From: Argyresthia goedartella
Taxonomy: Eukaryota; Arthropoda; Insecta; Lepidoptera; Argyresthiidae
Length of the DNA stretch: 64,000 nucleotides
Direction: 5' to 3'
Assembly (NCBI GenBank): GCA_949825045.1
Contig: OX463820.1
Location: 6,894,501 to 6,958,500, forward strand
The first letter of the stretch is position 1. Each line of letters opens with the position of its first letter. This document shows positions 8,501 to 16,065 of this stretch, one piece after another. The notes under the pieces are model-generated. The model did not search any database. It was not told the origin of the DNA and saw only the letters and a program-made list of their open reading frames with translations. The position numbers and the translations under genes were made by a program.

Positions 8501-11090
8501 GTGTCACTTCTGTGATGTGCAATATCGCCGCGCCCCGCGCCCCGCGCCCCGCGCCCCGCGCCCCGCGCCCCGCGCCCCGCGCCCCGCGCCCCGCGCCCCG
8601 CGCCCCGCGCTCCCCTCGCTCCCCCCGCTTCCCCGAGTCATCAAGTTGCGACACGTTTTTTGTTCGTCTATAGCTATGCTAATAGTAACTCATGGGTCTC
8701 ATAGTTCATAATTCATAATTCTTTATTGAACACAGTTATTTAATAAAGATACATTAAGAGAAAACTTATGTACAAAGGTGAGCTTATCTCTAAAAAGAGA
8801 TTTCTTCCAGCAAACCAAGGCATGACAGGAAATTTTATCAATAAAGGGCAGGCAGTGCAGAATATCTAAACAATAATAAAATACAAGTAAATTACATATT
8901 TATAAAATACGTATTTTTAGGAATGATAGTACCTGCCCGTCATTGTGAACAAGTTTCCCCACGAAACATACGGTTACAAAAAAAATAGTAGACTTGTAGT
9001 CAGCTGCCAGGGTCAATATATTGGAGGACGTTTTTTTTTTTTCATTCGCAAACATTTCATTCTTGGGGAAAGTTGTTCATAATTATGGGTTTTATGGGGT
9101 TCATAATTATCATTCCCCACAATATGGAGATGATAAATCTTAGAAGCGAGATGACATATATAACTTTATAAAGTCCTCTTTTTAAACATTTATAAGGATC
9201 CAAAACAATCGGAAAAAATCGAAATTTTAAAAAAGAATGTCAAAATCTATCCAATTCACAAAAGTTTGAAGAATGTATCGATTAAATTAATTAAAAGATC
9301 TTTTTAAGCAATAACAAAATATACTTATCAAACGTAATTTTTTGCCGCTTCTCTACAGTGGACCAATGTGGGAGAAGGACGAGGAAACTCCCACAGAGTG
9401 ATTTTTAGATCACTTTTAAAATTGTTTACTCAACTTATACAATAACAACAATATTACTTATTATAAATAATAAGCAGGTAAGTATAAATAATTACTTAAA
9501 TTCGATTAACCCCATATCCTCATGTTATCTTTTTCATACTATATTTAGATTTCACGCTGTAATATACCAAGTGGCTCTGTGAGCTGTGGAATCCGCGAGT
9601 GACACTTTCTTTTAATAACACATACAAACTTATGAATGCACCTCGTTACGTACATAGAGTATGAAAGTAGCCGCACCAATAGCTTTGTAAACTACATTTT
9701 GTGGTCTTAAACACAACCTATTGACTTTTCACTAAAATGATATAGAGTGTTACTCTCAGGGGGGTCTCTACAAATCCAACGACAACTCATTTGTTAAAAG
9801 CCGTCAAGCTGTTTGGACTGTAGCGGTTTTTAGGGTTCCGTACCCGAAGGGTGCAAAACGGGACCCTATTACTAAGCCTCCGCTGTCCGTCCGTCCGTCT
9901 GTCACCAGGCTGTATCTCATGAACCGTGATAGTTAGACAGTTGAAATTTTCACAGATGATGTATTTCTGTTGCCGCTATTACAACAAATACTAAAAAACA
10001 GAATAAAATACTTTATTTATCTGAAAACCACATACAAACTTATAGATGCACCTGTTTGCTTACATGGGGTGTGAAAGTAGCCGCACCAATAACTTTGTAA
10101 ACAACATTTTGCTATGTAAAATCTAAACTATTCACTCCACACCATCCCTGCCATTGTACGGTGGTACGGAACCCTTGGTGCGCGAGTTGGACTCGCACTT
10201 GACCAGTTTTTTTTATTAATTATAATACCCCCACAAGAAGAGCTCCGTGGTCTAATGGGTTTCACGCTTGCTTCTCACACAGGACATGTAGGATCGATTC
10301 CTGACCATGTACCAATTAGATAATAAATTTATCTAAGAATATTATACGGAGTAATACGGACATTCTAACGGTGATGGAAAACCTGCATTACTCCATAGCT
10401 ACGGCGGCGATAGGCTAGCCCCCTGTCACGCAAAATGAAGTATTGAATAACTGGCTCACAATGGGCTCAATTGTGCCTCTGCCACCTCGTATGGGAAAAG
10501 GCGTGACGCTATGTTATGTTATGTAATACCCCCACATCTCCGTCAGTTGAGAAATGCGGCCTGTACAGTATAGCATCCGGACATAATAAAGCATTTTCGC
10601 CTAATCCTGAAACGGAGACGTTTCGGTCGCTCGGTCAATAATAATAACTGATTAAAGTGAGAATTTCCAACATTGACACCTTGATTATTCATTTTACATT
10701 TTAACCGAACACGGTTAAAATGTATAATCAAGGTACGAGTCAAAATGTGAACTGAGAGCCCCTGTGCCTGCTCCTGGAAACATCCCTGCTGGCTGAGTTG
10801 GGACAGACAAAATGTGAACTGAGAGCCCCTGTGCCTGCTCCTGGAAACATCCCTGCTGGCTGAGTTGGGACAGACAAGTGACGATGCTAATGATGATGAT
10901 GCTTCCGTTTCCAGCGTGCACGTCTTCAACCCCGGGAGCCCCGTGCCTCAGCACCGGCTCCGAGGTCCTCTCCCGCTACGACTTCGACTCCTCACGACTC
11001 TGGCCGGACGTGTTCGCACTCCTCGGCCTATATGCCGCCTTCCACCTGCTTGCGCTGGTGGCGCTGAGGTTTAGGACGAGGAGAAAATAG
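92..11090 (+). CDS. ABCG half transporter, C-terminal transmembrane half; probably scarlet-like (gene span, five exons)
   Basis: Joined exons 92-319, 1963-2098, 3106-3211, 3511-3611 and 10915-11090 give 747 bases, or 248 residues plus TAG. The frame stays open through four GT-AG introns with phases 0, 1, 2 and 1. The product is the end of an ABCG transmembrane domain: two hydrophobic segments in residues 1-50, a FSRELGAGLYS-type segment, three more membrane helices, the re-entry stretch SIPKYISWIRHLSW, the NEAMSILQW block, an extracellular loop with Asn189-Ile-Thr and a Cys192/Cys201 pair, a final helix and a basic tail RFRTRRK. Family members are about 600-700 residues, so the ATP-binding half lies before base 1. 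ABCG half transporters dimerise; white/scarlet/brown members import pigment precursors into granules. ABCG membership is very secure. The scarlet assignment rests on the NEAMSILQW/NITC region recalled from the family and is moderate; white, brown or another ABCG remains possible. Confidence 0.9.
370..545 (+). repeat. Dispersed repeat family Z, fragment
   Basis: Shares an ordered series of blocks (ATTGAAC..., TTTTAGGGC[AG]AAACACT, GGGGCGAGCG, GTTAGTTCGA, AGTTCTGAATA) with about 45410-45640. A more distant inverted copy lies at about 53270-53400. Class unknown. Confidence 0.6.
697..1184 (-). repeat. Foldback MITE, composite copy A (reverse orientation)
   Basis: An outer palindromic module (697-837) starts TAATAGTAGTTTATGTGACT and carries CTCGAGAG arms. 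It is joined to an inner module (838-1184) bounded by TTATCTACACACATATCATAA and TTTATGATACGTGTGTAGATAA in inverse orientation. The interior holds a near-palindrome around ACACATTATGGTCATAATGTG. No coding capacity. Nine copies or part copies occur in this window. Confidence 0.8.
1185..1580 (-). repeat. Foldback MITE copy B (inner module)
   Basis: Directly abuts copy A, in the same orientation, with the same TTATCTACACAC/GTGTGTAGATAA ends. The long internal palindrome around ATTATGGTCATAAT is retained. Only the proximal arm of the outer module is present. Confidence 0.78.
1963..2098 (+). CDS. ABCG transporter exon B
   Basis: The acceptor is TGTTCTTTCAG ending at 1962; the donor is GTGAGT at 2099. 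It reads LPGLLIEPTLFTLVVYSIAGLRWTVYAFSF... and contains two hydrophobic helices. It follows exon A in phase 0 and leaves one base (phase 1). The A-to-B junction restores the usual ABCG order in which the membrane helix after the L-P motif follows the AKTxAE-like segment. Confidence 0.92.
2110..2483. repeat. MITE with 22-bp terminal inverted repeats, in ABCG intron 2
   Basis: The sequence at 2110-2131 (CATGGACGAATAAAACTAGA plus GG) is exactly inverted at 2462-2483. The arms are flanked by TAATAA on both sides, compatible with a short target duplication. It begins only 11 bases after exon B ends. No transposase. At the right end a 16-bp perfect hairpin (2477-2492/2499-2514) overlaps the terminus. 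Confidence 0.65.
2522..2557. repeat. (TAG)12 microsatellite
   Basis: Twelve uninterrupted TAG trinucleotides directly follow the hairpin at 2477-2514. Confidence 0.95.
2677..2733 (+). repeat. SINE family 1, 3' fragment
   Basis: Matches the tail of the SINE at 5588-5795: TAGCCTAGTGTG, then CCAGAAGCAATGTATGTGCC and TGTAAATG. The tRNA-like head is missing. Confidence 0.7.
2777..2880. repeat. Palindromic foldback element
   Basis: An imperfect inverted repeat: ACAACTTTTACTATGA...TGATCAGAGCAACTT is mirrored by AAGTTGCTCCGATCA...TCATAGTAAAAGCTGTT around an AT-rich centre. It would fold into one long hairpin. Confidence 0.65.
3106..3211 (+). CDS. ABCG transporter exon C
   Basis: The acceptor is TTTGTTCGTAG ending at 3105; the donor is CTTAG|GTAAGT at 3212. 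It encodes the helix pair GSLFSCAFGSMPIAIAYLVP and FDYCLMITSGLFVKL, matching the glycine-rich helix and the small-residue gate before the S-I-P re-entry loop of ABCG proteins. Phase 1 in, phase 2 out. Confidence 0.92.
3250..3368 (+). repeat. SINE family 3, 3' body fragment
   Basis: Contains GCGATGGGCCAGCCCCCTGT, GTGTCTCTGCCATCTCGTAT and GGGAAAAGAAGTGACGCTA, matching the bodies at 10400-10515 and 44370-44455. Lies in the 299-base ABCG intron 3. Confidence 0.7.
3511..3611 (+). CDS. ABCG transporter exon D
   Basis: The acceptor is TTTGACTTCCAG ending at 3510; the donor is ATCA|GTAAGT at 3612. It encodes SIPKYISWIRHLSW LMYSNEAMSILQWDGVQNI. The pattern I-P-x-Y-x-x-W-x-x-x-L-S-W-x-x-Y-x-N-E is diagnostic of ABCG half transporters. 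The intron before it is only 299 bases; the one after it is 7.3 kb and full of repeats. Confidence 0.94.
4181..4575 (-). repeat. Foldback MITE copy C
   Basis: Starts TAATAGTAGTTTATGTGACT, continues TTATCTACACACATATCATAAG and ends near GGGTTTATGATACTTGTATGGATAA. It has the same interior as copies A and B (GGCACGCAGGCGGG, CGTTCGAAATTTGAATGTCA). The outer module is internally deleted. Confidence 0.75.
5013..5395. repeat. MITE with about 36-bp inverted ends and TA target sites
   Basis: The left end TACAGGGTGTTTGGTACATC is mirrored by the right end GATGCACCAAACACTCTGTA. Pairing continues through CGTTTGCAAAATCAAAATG. TA flanks both ends. The interior repeats the symmetry with AAACTTG.../...AAGTTTAAA and the poly-T/poly-A stretches. 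383 bp, non-coding. Confidence 0.75.
5588..5795 (+). repeat. SINE family 1 (tRNA-headed), full-length
   Basis: The head GGCCTCTGTGGCGCAGCGG...GAGAGGTCCCGGGTTCGATC has A-box and B-box-like motifs, followed by an A-rich stretch. The body then runs CCAGGTCTTGGATGTTTATATGTG, GACACAGGGTATCCTAGTGTG, GGGCCAGAAGCAATGTATGT. Other copies in the window: 2677, 6260, 28128 (minus), 42128 and 58843 (minus). Confidence 0.8.
6260..6490 (+). repeat. SINE family 1, diverged copy
   Basis: Degraded head (CACCTCTGTAGTGTTACGGT, GAGAGGTCCCGAGTTCAAAT) followed by the shared body CTAGGTCTTGGATGTTAACATG and GTCCAGAAGGAATGTATGTG. Confidence 0.7.
6955..7105 (+). repeat. Dispersed repeat family W
   Basis: GGGGGTTACCACAACGTCTT, ATGCCGATTCAGATTAGGAA and GTCTTAAAACAAGTCTTGGT recur in the same order at 15662-15785. 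Class unknown. Confidence 0.65.
7258..7365 (+). repeat. SINE family 3, head fragment
   Basis: CGCTTGCTTCTCCTACATAGG, GCAGGTTCGA and TGACCATTTACCGATGAGATA match the tRNA-like heads at 10235 and 44202. Confidence 0.6.
7395..7560 (-). repeat. Dispersed repeat family X (inverted copy)
   Basis: On the minus strand it reads CATTAATGTCCCCACCGAGG, GGCACATGCCTTTACCCGGA, GAGCCATACTCCACCACGCT and GGCTCAGTGCGGGTTGATG, matching 36555-36905 and 56336-56720. Probably part of a retroelement; class not determined. Confidence 0.7.
7883..8402. repeat. Non-autonomous hAT-like MITE (520 bp)
   Basis: The ends TAGAGATGGGCCGAA and (inverted) TAGGGATGGGCCGAA carry many GCCGAA/TTCGG motifs in inverted arrangement. 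The centre is AT-rich with a (TA)n run at 8221. TAGGGRTG-type ends and TTCGGC arms fit hAT MITEs, but an 8-bp duplication is not evident. Confidence 0.6.
8530..8610. repeat. GCGCCCC heptamer satellite, about 11.5 units
   Basis: Near-perfect tandem GCGCCCC units. The minus strand is (GGGGCGC)n with regular G4 runs three bases apart, hence strong G-quadruplex potential. A C-rich tail follows to about 8635. Confidence 0.95.
9618..9730 (+). repeat. GGGTTCCGTACCC-family repeat, 3' segment
   Basis: ACACATACAAACTTATGAAT, GCACCTCGTTACGTACATAG and GTAGCCGCACCAATAGCTTT match the 3' half of the copy at 9829-10214. Confidence 0.7.
9829..10214 (+). repeat. GGGTTCCGTACCC-family lepidopteran repeat
   Basis: Begins TTTAGGGTTCCGTACCCGAA, has GTCCGTCCGTCCGTCTGTCA and CTGTATCTCATGAACCGTGA, and ends GGTACGGAACCC...CGAGTTGGACTCGCACTTGA before a T-run. 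Non-coding; GGGTTCCGTACC at the start is mirrored by GGTACGGAACCC near the end. Nine or more copies lie in this window in both orientations. Confidence 0.85.
10235..10528 (+). repeat. SINE family 3 (tRNA-headed), full-length
   Basis: Head AGAGCTCCGTGGTCTAATGG...CTTGCTTCTCACAC...GATCGATTCCTGACCATGTA resembles a degenerate tRNA. The body CATTCTAACGGTGATGGAAA, GGCTAGCCCCCTGTCACG, TGTGCCTCTGCCACCTCGTA and GGAAAAGGCGTGACGCTATG matches 44202-44460. Confidence 0.75.
10682..10733. repeat. Imperfect inverted repeat
   Basis: CCTTGATTAT...ATTTTAACCG and CGGTTAAAATGTATAATCAAGG pair around AACA. It lies just upstream of the 67-bp duplication. Confidence 0.6.
10741..10874 (+). repeat. Two-copy 67-bp tandem duplication before the terminal ABCG exon
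   Basis: Units at 10741-10807 and 10808-10874 appear identical (CAAAATGTGAACTGAGAGCC...GAGTTGGGACAGA). A further CAA follows. The acceptor of exon E is 40 bases downstream. Confidence 0.92.
10915..11090 (+). CDS. ABCG transporter terminal exon E with stop
   Basis: The acceptor is CTTCCGTTTCCAG ending at 10914. The reading frame completes the split Thr codon and gives the extracellular loop CTSSTPGAPCLSTGSEVL, then YDFDSSRLWPD, the last helix VFALLGLYAAFHLLALVAL and a basic RFRTRRK tail before TAG. The C-x(8)-C loop and C-terminal helix are standard for white/scarlet-type ABCG proteins. GC content is clearly higher than in the surrounding intron. Confidence 0.93.
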
Positions 11091-11870
11091 GAGGCACTGC
11101 TTCCATGGCCCCGAAAGACTGCCGAATGGGATGTCGAACTCGCTAACTCGCGATCTGTATGTTAGGCCTAAGTGGGAGTGCCCAATTGACAGATAATATA
11201 ATCTGGGGCCTTTTCATAGAAATATTACTGACATAATCATATTTAAATTCAAATGGTTAAAAGTGAAAAGCTATTATTATGAGACTTACATTTTAATGAA
11301 CTGGGCCCAGAGTATCAAAACCATTTTCGTTCGTCTTTTGTAGTAATTGTTGTAAATTGATGGTTAATCTTGGGACTAGGTTTTAAATTTTGAATTAGCT
11401 TTTATACATAAGTATATAAGGGCTACCATCTCATTAATTAATTAGAACTGTTGCCCAAACCATTATTTCTGTATAAAATCTGTCATTAAAGGAATGTCAT
11501 TTTATCTAAAAATATTTTGTATGCGTAAAAATAAGGTCCGACAATTGGTCACAAACCATTATTTCTGTATAAAATCTGTCATTAAAGGAATGTCATTTTA
11601 TCTAAAAATATTTTGTATGCGTAAAAATAAGGTCCGACAATTGGTCACAAACCATTATTTCTGTATAAAATCTGTCATTAAAGGAATGTCATTTTATCTA
11701 AAAATATTTTGTATGCGTAAAAATAAGGTCCGACAATTGGTCACAAATATATTACAGTAAAATGTTAATGGTATTTATTTGTTGGCCTTATTCATGAGCG
11801 TGGAGTGATGACTCGTACAGTACAGCGTACTTTCTAATTAAATAAAAATACCTAGTAATTTTCTTGGAAT
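11091..11870 (+). other. ABCG 3' untranslated region with polyadenylation signal
   Basis: Follows the TAG at 11088-11090. AATAAA occurs at 11841-11846 in TAATTAAATAAAAATACC. The exact cleavage site cannot be seen. The region includes the 96-bp tandem array. Confidence 0.6.
11456..11747 (+). repeat. 96-bp tandem array, about 3 copies, in the ABCG 3' UTR
   Basis: CATTATTTCTGTATAAAATC recurs at 11461, 11557 and 11653. The units look identical, and 96 is divisible by three, so one frame stays open for 88 codons with a 32-residue period. This is an effect of the repeat rather than evidence of a protein. Confidence 0.93.
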
Positions 11871-12419
11871 GGTGTATATATTGTAATAATTAATGTGTGA
11901 TATATTTGTATAAAATAACGTAACTATAAAATATTATCCTATCCAGTTAAATTTCTGGTGTGGTTTTTGTTATTCCCATCCACTCATAATATTCCGAAAA
12001 GTCAACCTCATGAATGTATATATATATATATAAGTAGGTACGAGTAGGTCCAACAAAGAACTAAAATGGGACGCTATGAAGTATCAAGGAAATATAAAAA
12101 AATACCTTAATTATTTGATCCCAATCATAATCATAGTCAATAAATCATAATTTTTCATATTGTTTAGGACTGAGGAGTAAAAATTCGGAGTCGACAGCAA
12201 AGCAAATTATACCAATTTTTGATCAGGGCCCTCTGGAAAGTTATTCCAGAACTGTGAGCTGCTTTGGTTTGTGATCGCGATACAGCGACGACAGCGCCAT
12301 GTTACTGCTATCAAAGAAGAAAGTTTACTATTAGGCCCCTAGAGGGCACCACTGTCGAACGTGTTGTTTTTTATTGTTTCTGTTTGACAGCGCAAGCGTA
12401 GTTCAAATCCATCCGCCAT
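11871..12419. other. Intergenic AT-rich stretch
   Basis: No gene seen. It contains a short (TA)n run near 12020. The last 180 bases become GC-richer toward the candidate promoter at 12.42 kb. Confidence 0.5.
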
Positions 12420-12822
12420 ATTCGTCGTGTCAGACGAAGTGCTGTGCGCGGTTGTGATAGTTTTTATCGTAAATTTTGCATTTAATAAGACAACGAGTTA
12501 CAAATGGTGCTATTTTTAATACAGAAAAATCAACAAAAATGTTATACAATGGATTGTTGAGTGGATCATTTCCCCTTTGGTCAAAAAACAAACGTGCAAT
12601 GAACTGTACATTTGTGTTTATCATAGCAGGTTAACAGTATCCTCGTCGGTCGTTTATTGTTTTTTTAGTAAAATTTCATGCGATTTGCCGGTGTTCAAGC
12701 TTGTGATATTATGCTACGCGACACAACAGTGACCTTGGCTCGTCTTGGAGGTTTCTACGGTGTATTTTGAGGTTAAAATGCAGCTTGGATCGTGAACCGG
12801 ACTGCGCCGATAGGTACTTCAG
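12420..12822 (+). promoter_or_regulatory. Candidate promoter and 5' UTR exon of a downstream plus-strand gene
   Basis: Non-repetitive sequence with raised CpG content, starting about CCGCCATATTCGTCGTGTCA and ending in CTTCAG|GTTAGT at 12823, a good splice donor. There is no long ORF on the plus strand, as expected for a 5' UTR. An ATG at 12778 opens only a very short uORF. The assignment is inferred from composition and the donor; no transcript evidence is available. Confidence 0.35.
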
Positions 12823-14504
12823 GTTAGTGGAAGACATGTTTTGACAGTTATTTATCTTCGCTGATAGTCCAAACTGTTTACTTTATCTTGTCCTACTTTT
12901 GAACTGTTCGTGGTAACATGCAGTGGAACGGTTAGCAAAGTTTGGGATCAGTTATTAGAATCTTCAACACGTTATGATTATTGTTATCTTCTTCTTCACT
13001 TATCTATTACCGTCAGACATAATTATTGTTGGACAAGATACCTACTCAAGAATAGTAATGGGTTGATGGTTTGCCAGTTTAGTTTCGTTGCACTGCACCG
13101 CGCCACCCCCGCCAGGAAAGGCCGAGGGCTCCGCTCCCGCCCGGCTTGCCTCGCTGAGCCGCGGTCGAGAATGCAGCGCAGGAATTACAAAGAAAACAAA
13201 GTGAATCAACAAAACTTAAAGGACGCGTCCTTATATCCTGCCCTCGTTGTTTAATCCAGTATAAATGTGCATTGAATGCTTGCAGGTTATATTAAGTATG
13301 AAGACTCTGGAAGATTGTGTTTGAAAATTGAACGTGAATTACAAGAGAGTGCCAGAAAAGGGATAAACAAAGTTGTTTCGCGATTTTTGGAAGATGGCGT
13401 GTATGCCAAAGGAAGAAGTTACTTTGTCAAGAACCAGATCAAAAGATTAACACTTATCTATGCTATTCAAAAATTTAATACAAACATAATCTTCTTCTTC
13501 TCATCTTCTTTGCGAAATAGGCTGGTAAATTAACTACCTACAGTTAATACAGTAACTTAACTGCATAGCTATATCTCTTTACTCGTATGTTATCAGTTAG
13601 TGGGCGAGGTCTCTGTATTATCGGTTTGACTGGATAACAGGAGCACTTAGTGCAACCCATGTTTTCCACTAGCATTATCGTTGCGGCGCCACTGATAAAA
13701 TTCAATCTAGATTCGTATAGGCACTACCTAAATTACATGTTGACGTCATTCTTAAAAATAAAATTACAATATACCTATAAGTTATATTAAGTGATGTGCG
13801 AAACATACTGACTGACAAACAAGAATATGTCTTACGTACGAGAACTGTTTGTTCACTTGTCAGAAGGTGATCCAAGCAAAGAAAAACTGCAGAGCATAAT
13901 AGATTTAAATTATTCTAGAATCATGCATGTCCGTCTGCAAGCTGGAGCCAACCAAAATTCGCTTATAAATTTACAGACTGAGTTGAAAGGAGCATATGGT
14001 TCACGAGTTGGTGGGACCAACTAAACTATCTTGGCGCCACAGGTTATTTACTCCTAAAACCGCAAAACCCATTACACAGCTGTAATCAAATCCTCATTGG
14101 AATGTGGATCGATTAAGAGCATGCACGTCTCGTGATGCATTGCTCACGACCACCTGGATCGATTTATATTTTTACCTCACACGACCTGGCCGACCTGTAA
14201 CCTTTTACATGGTGTTGTTGCTATAAGAATGTCGACATCTCTTTTCAATTTAATGAGTTTTATAAATGACTTAACTGTCTACTGACTCCATAACGAACTT
14301 GACAAGAGGTGAAGCGACCCTCAAGCAGGCTGGGCTAAAGCGCTTGGCGTCCAGTACGGATGTAATTAATTAAATCCTGGGTTTCCGTTTTAACCAGTTT
14401 CAAATGGCGCAATCACGTACTTAGCTAAGAAGCGTACGACTTTATAAGGTCCTAATGACGTTTTGGTCCTTGAGTCTGAGCTTTAGACGCTTTGCGGAAG
14501 AGGT

Positions 14505-14768
14505 ATGCAACCAGAACTGAAATACGTAATTATCGATGTCGATGCAAACCCTCCTATTGGCATCGAGTTACGCGCCCTAATCGTGTGGAACGACGCCGAT
14601 TTGTCAGCGTCTGTGCAAACTGGACGACCCGTGAGCGAGATTAATCACGAGTTAAGTTGGATTAAGGAGCAGATTCTGCGCAAACTTCCTGCTTTAATGG
14701 GATTTCAATCAGACGCCAATAGTTTGATGGACTTTATATTAATTAATAAATGTCATAATGTGCGGTAA
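14505..14768 (+). CDS. Unrecognised 87-codon ORF, doubtful
   Basis: An ATG-started ORF reading MQPELKYVIIDVDANPPIG... then SWIKEQILRKLPALM. Codon use is balanced rather than AT-biased, and the composition (acidic, with regular hydrophobics) is protein-like. No family is recognised. There is no obvious splice acceptor ahead, and the stop lies inside the hairpin at 14751-14792. It may be chance or an old pseudogene fragment. Confidence 0.15.
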   Translation: MQPELKYVIIDVDANPPIGIELRALIVWNDADLSASVQTGRPVSEINHELSWIKEQILRKLPALMGFQSDANSLMDFILINKCHNVR

Positions 14769-14792
14769 ATTTCATTACCGCACATTATGACA
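14751..14792. repeat. Perfect 18-bp hairpin with 6-base loop
   Basis: TGTCATAATGTGCGGTAA (14751-14768) and TTACCGCACATTATGACA (14775-14792) are exact reverse complements around ATTTCA. Confidence 0.9.
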
Positions 14793-15661
14793 TTCGTTAT
14801 CGATGATCCGTCAGACTAAAGATTCAGGTCAGGATGAGGATTAGCGAAGCGAAATCGTGCATCAAGAAGATTATGTTCCAATTCAGGCTGACTGATTCGT
14901 GTCATATAAAAATCGGGCTGGATTAGATGTATAATTTCGTTTTGAGAGTCGACCGATGAACTTTATAATTAGCGGGTTGCGTGCACGAAGGTGAAAGGCA
15001 AATTGCTGTGATCCTCTTTTTGTATTAACACGAGACGAAACACTCGTCTATTTATCATTGTATTTACCAAGTCGGGCCAAAATCCAAGAGTTGACTTGTC
15101 AGATACTACAACATATTTCCAATACAAAACTGTTTTTTCCTTTATTATCTTTCAAAGGCTTCCAAGAAACTTTTAATTCTTCCTTTTTATATCTAAGATA
15201 TAATAATAATTTCGCCATCCGTAGCCCTATCTCATCTTCTTGTTTTAAACCAATTACGGCGCTAGTAATATTAACAGACAAGTGAAAGCCTTATAATTAC
15301 TAGCTGATGAGCAGCAAGCGTGTCATCTTTCTACGAAAGCCACGTCTTCCAAGTTCGATCTCAGAGCAACGATGATTCTCGATAAACGAAACAATACGTG
15401 AGAGCAAGCCTGATATCTGAGAATTTACAACCAGATTTGGTATGACTGGATGAAAAGCGGGAAGAAACTGGTTCCATCATGCTCGTTAAAGAACGCGCCT
15501 TGGAGTCTCCCGTAGCTGAATAAAAAGCTGCCAGGTAACATGCTCTTATTTTGGACAATACCGGCAGTGACACTTGAATGCCCGCACATTTTACCGTGCC
15601 CTCAATTGGTGTTATCGTAGGAGAAGTAGAAACGAAGATGATTATAACAACCATAGGCACT

Positions 15662-15790
15662 GATTTGGGGGGTAACTACAACGTCTTATGCCGATTCAGT
15701 TTAGGAACCGAAACTGATCAGCAAAATTACCATGGCCGTCTTAAAACAAGTCTTGGTATTAGGCGTATTGTAATGGAATTGGTTGACTTG
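15662..15790 (+). repeat. Dispersed repeat family W, second copy
   Basis: GGGGGTAACTACAACGTCTT and GTCTTAAAACAAGTCTTGGT match 6955-7105. Confidence 0.65.
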
Positions 15791-15810
15791 CCTAATCTGG
15801 ATCACTATAA

Positions 15811-16065
15811 TATAAATAATAATAATAACCTTGGACACTATTTACACACATTGATCTAGTCCCAAACTAGGATTCCCTGTATCTTGGGTACTAGACAACG
15901 ATACACATACTTATATAGATAAATATTATACTTAGATAGATAAACAACCATGACTAGAGTACAAACTCCGTTCTCATTAAAGTAATATTTGCCCCCACTG
16001 GGACTGGAACCCGGGACCCTTGGCTTCGTAGGCAGGGTCACAGCCGACTCGGCCATTCGGGTCAT
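15811..16065 (-). repeat. SINE family 2 (tRNA-headed), inverted
   Basis: On the minus strand: head CGAATGGCCGAGTCGGCTGT...AGGGTCCCGGGTTCCAGTCC with A- and B-box-like motifs, body TATCTATCTAAGTATAATAT and CCCAAGATACAGGGAATCCT, and an (ATT)n-type tail. Related copies are at 26346, 41285, 42244 and 55737. Confidence 0.8.

Larger units (their letters stand above)
3612..10914 (+). other. ABCG intron 4, 7.3 kb, repeat-filled
   Basis: The intron is made of MITEs (4181-4575, 5013-5395, 7883-8402), SINEs (5588-5795, 6260-6490, 7258-7365, 10235-10528), GGGTTCCGTACCC repeats (9618-9730, 9829-10214), a heptamer satellite (8530-8610) and a 67-bp duplication (10741-10874). The stretches 3612-3837, 4576-5010, 5800-6255, 6492-6955, 7561-7880 and 8640-9610 are AT-rich and show no gene. 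The 3838-3880 segment (TTCAAATTCAAAATTC...) looks like an inverted retroelement tail. Confidence 0.8.
12823..15661 (+). other. Unique non-coding DNA, no clear gene
   Basis: No repeat family is seen. It contains a GC-rich patch at 13097-13180, an unexplained 87-codon ORF (14505-14768) and a perfect hairpin (14751-14792). Weak ORFs at 13276-13533 and 13827-14024 have no recognisable domain. Confidence 0.5.

Noticed and set aside
8427..8711. Arg/Gly/Ala and Arg/Pro/Ala repeat ORFs on both strands
   Set aside because: Direct read-outs of the GCGCCCC heptamer array.
11456..11747. Possible CRISPR array
   Set aside because: Units are directly adjacent with no variable spacers, in a eukaryotic UTR; simple tandem repeat.
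11494..11760. 88-codon ORF with 32-residue repeats
   Set aside because: It is produced by the 96-bp tandem array in the ABCG 3' UTR; no start context or family.
15970..16065. tRNA-like sequence on the minus strand
   Set aside because: It is the head of SINE family 2, present in several copies with the same body.
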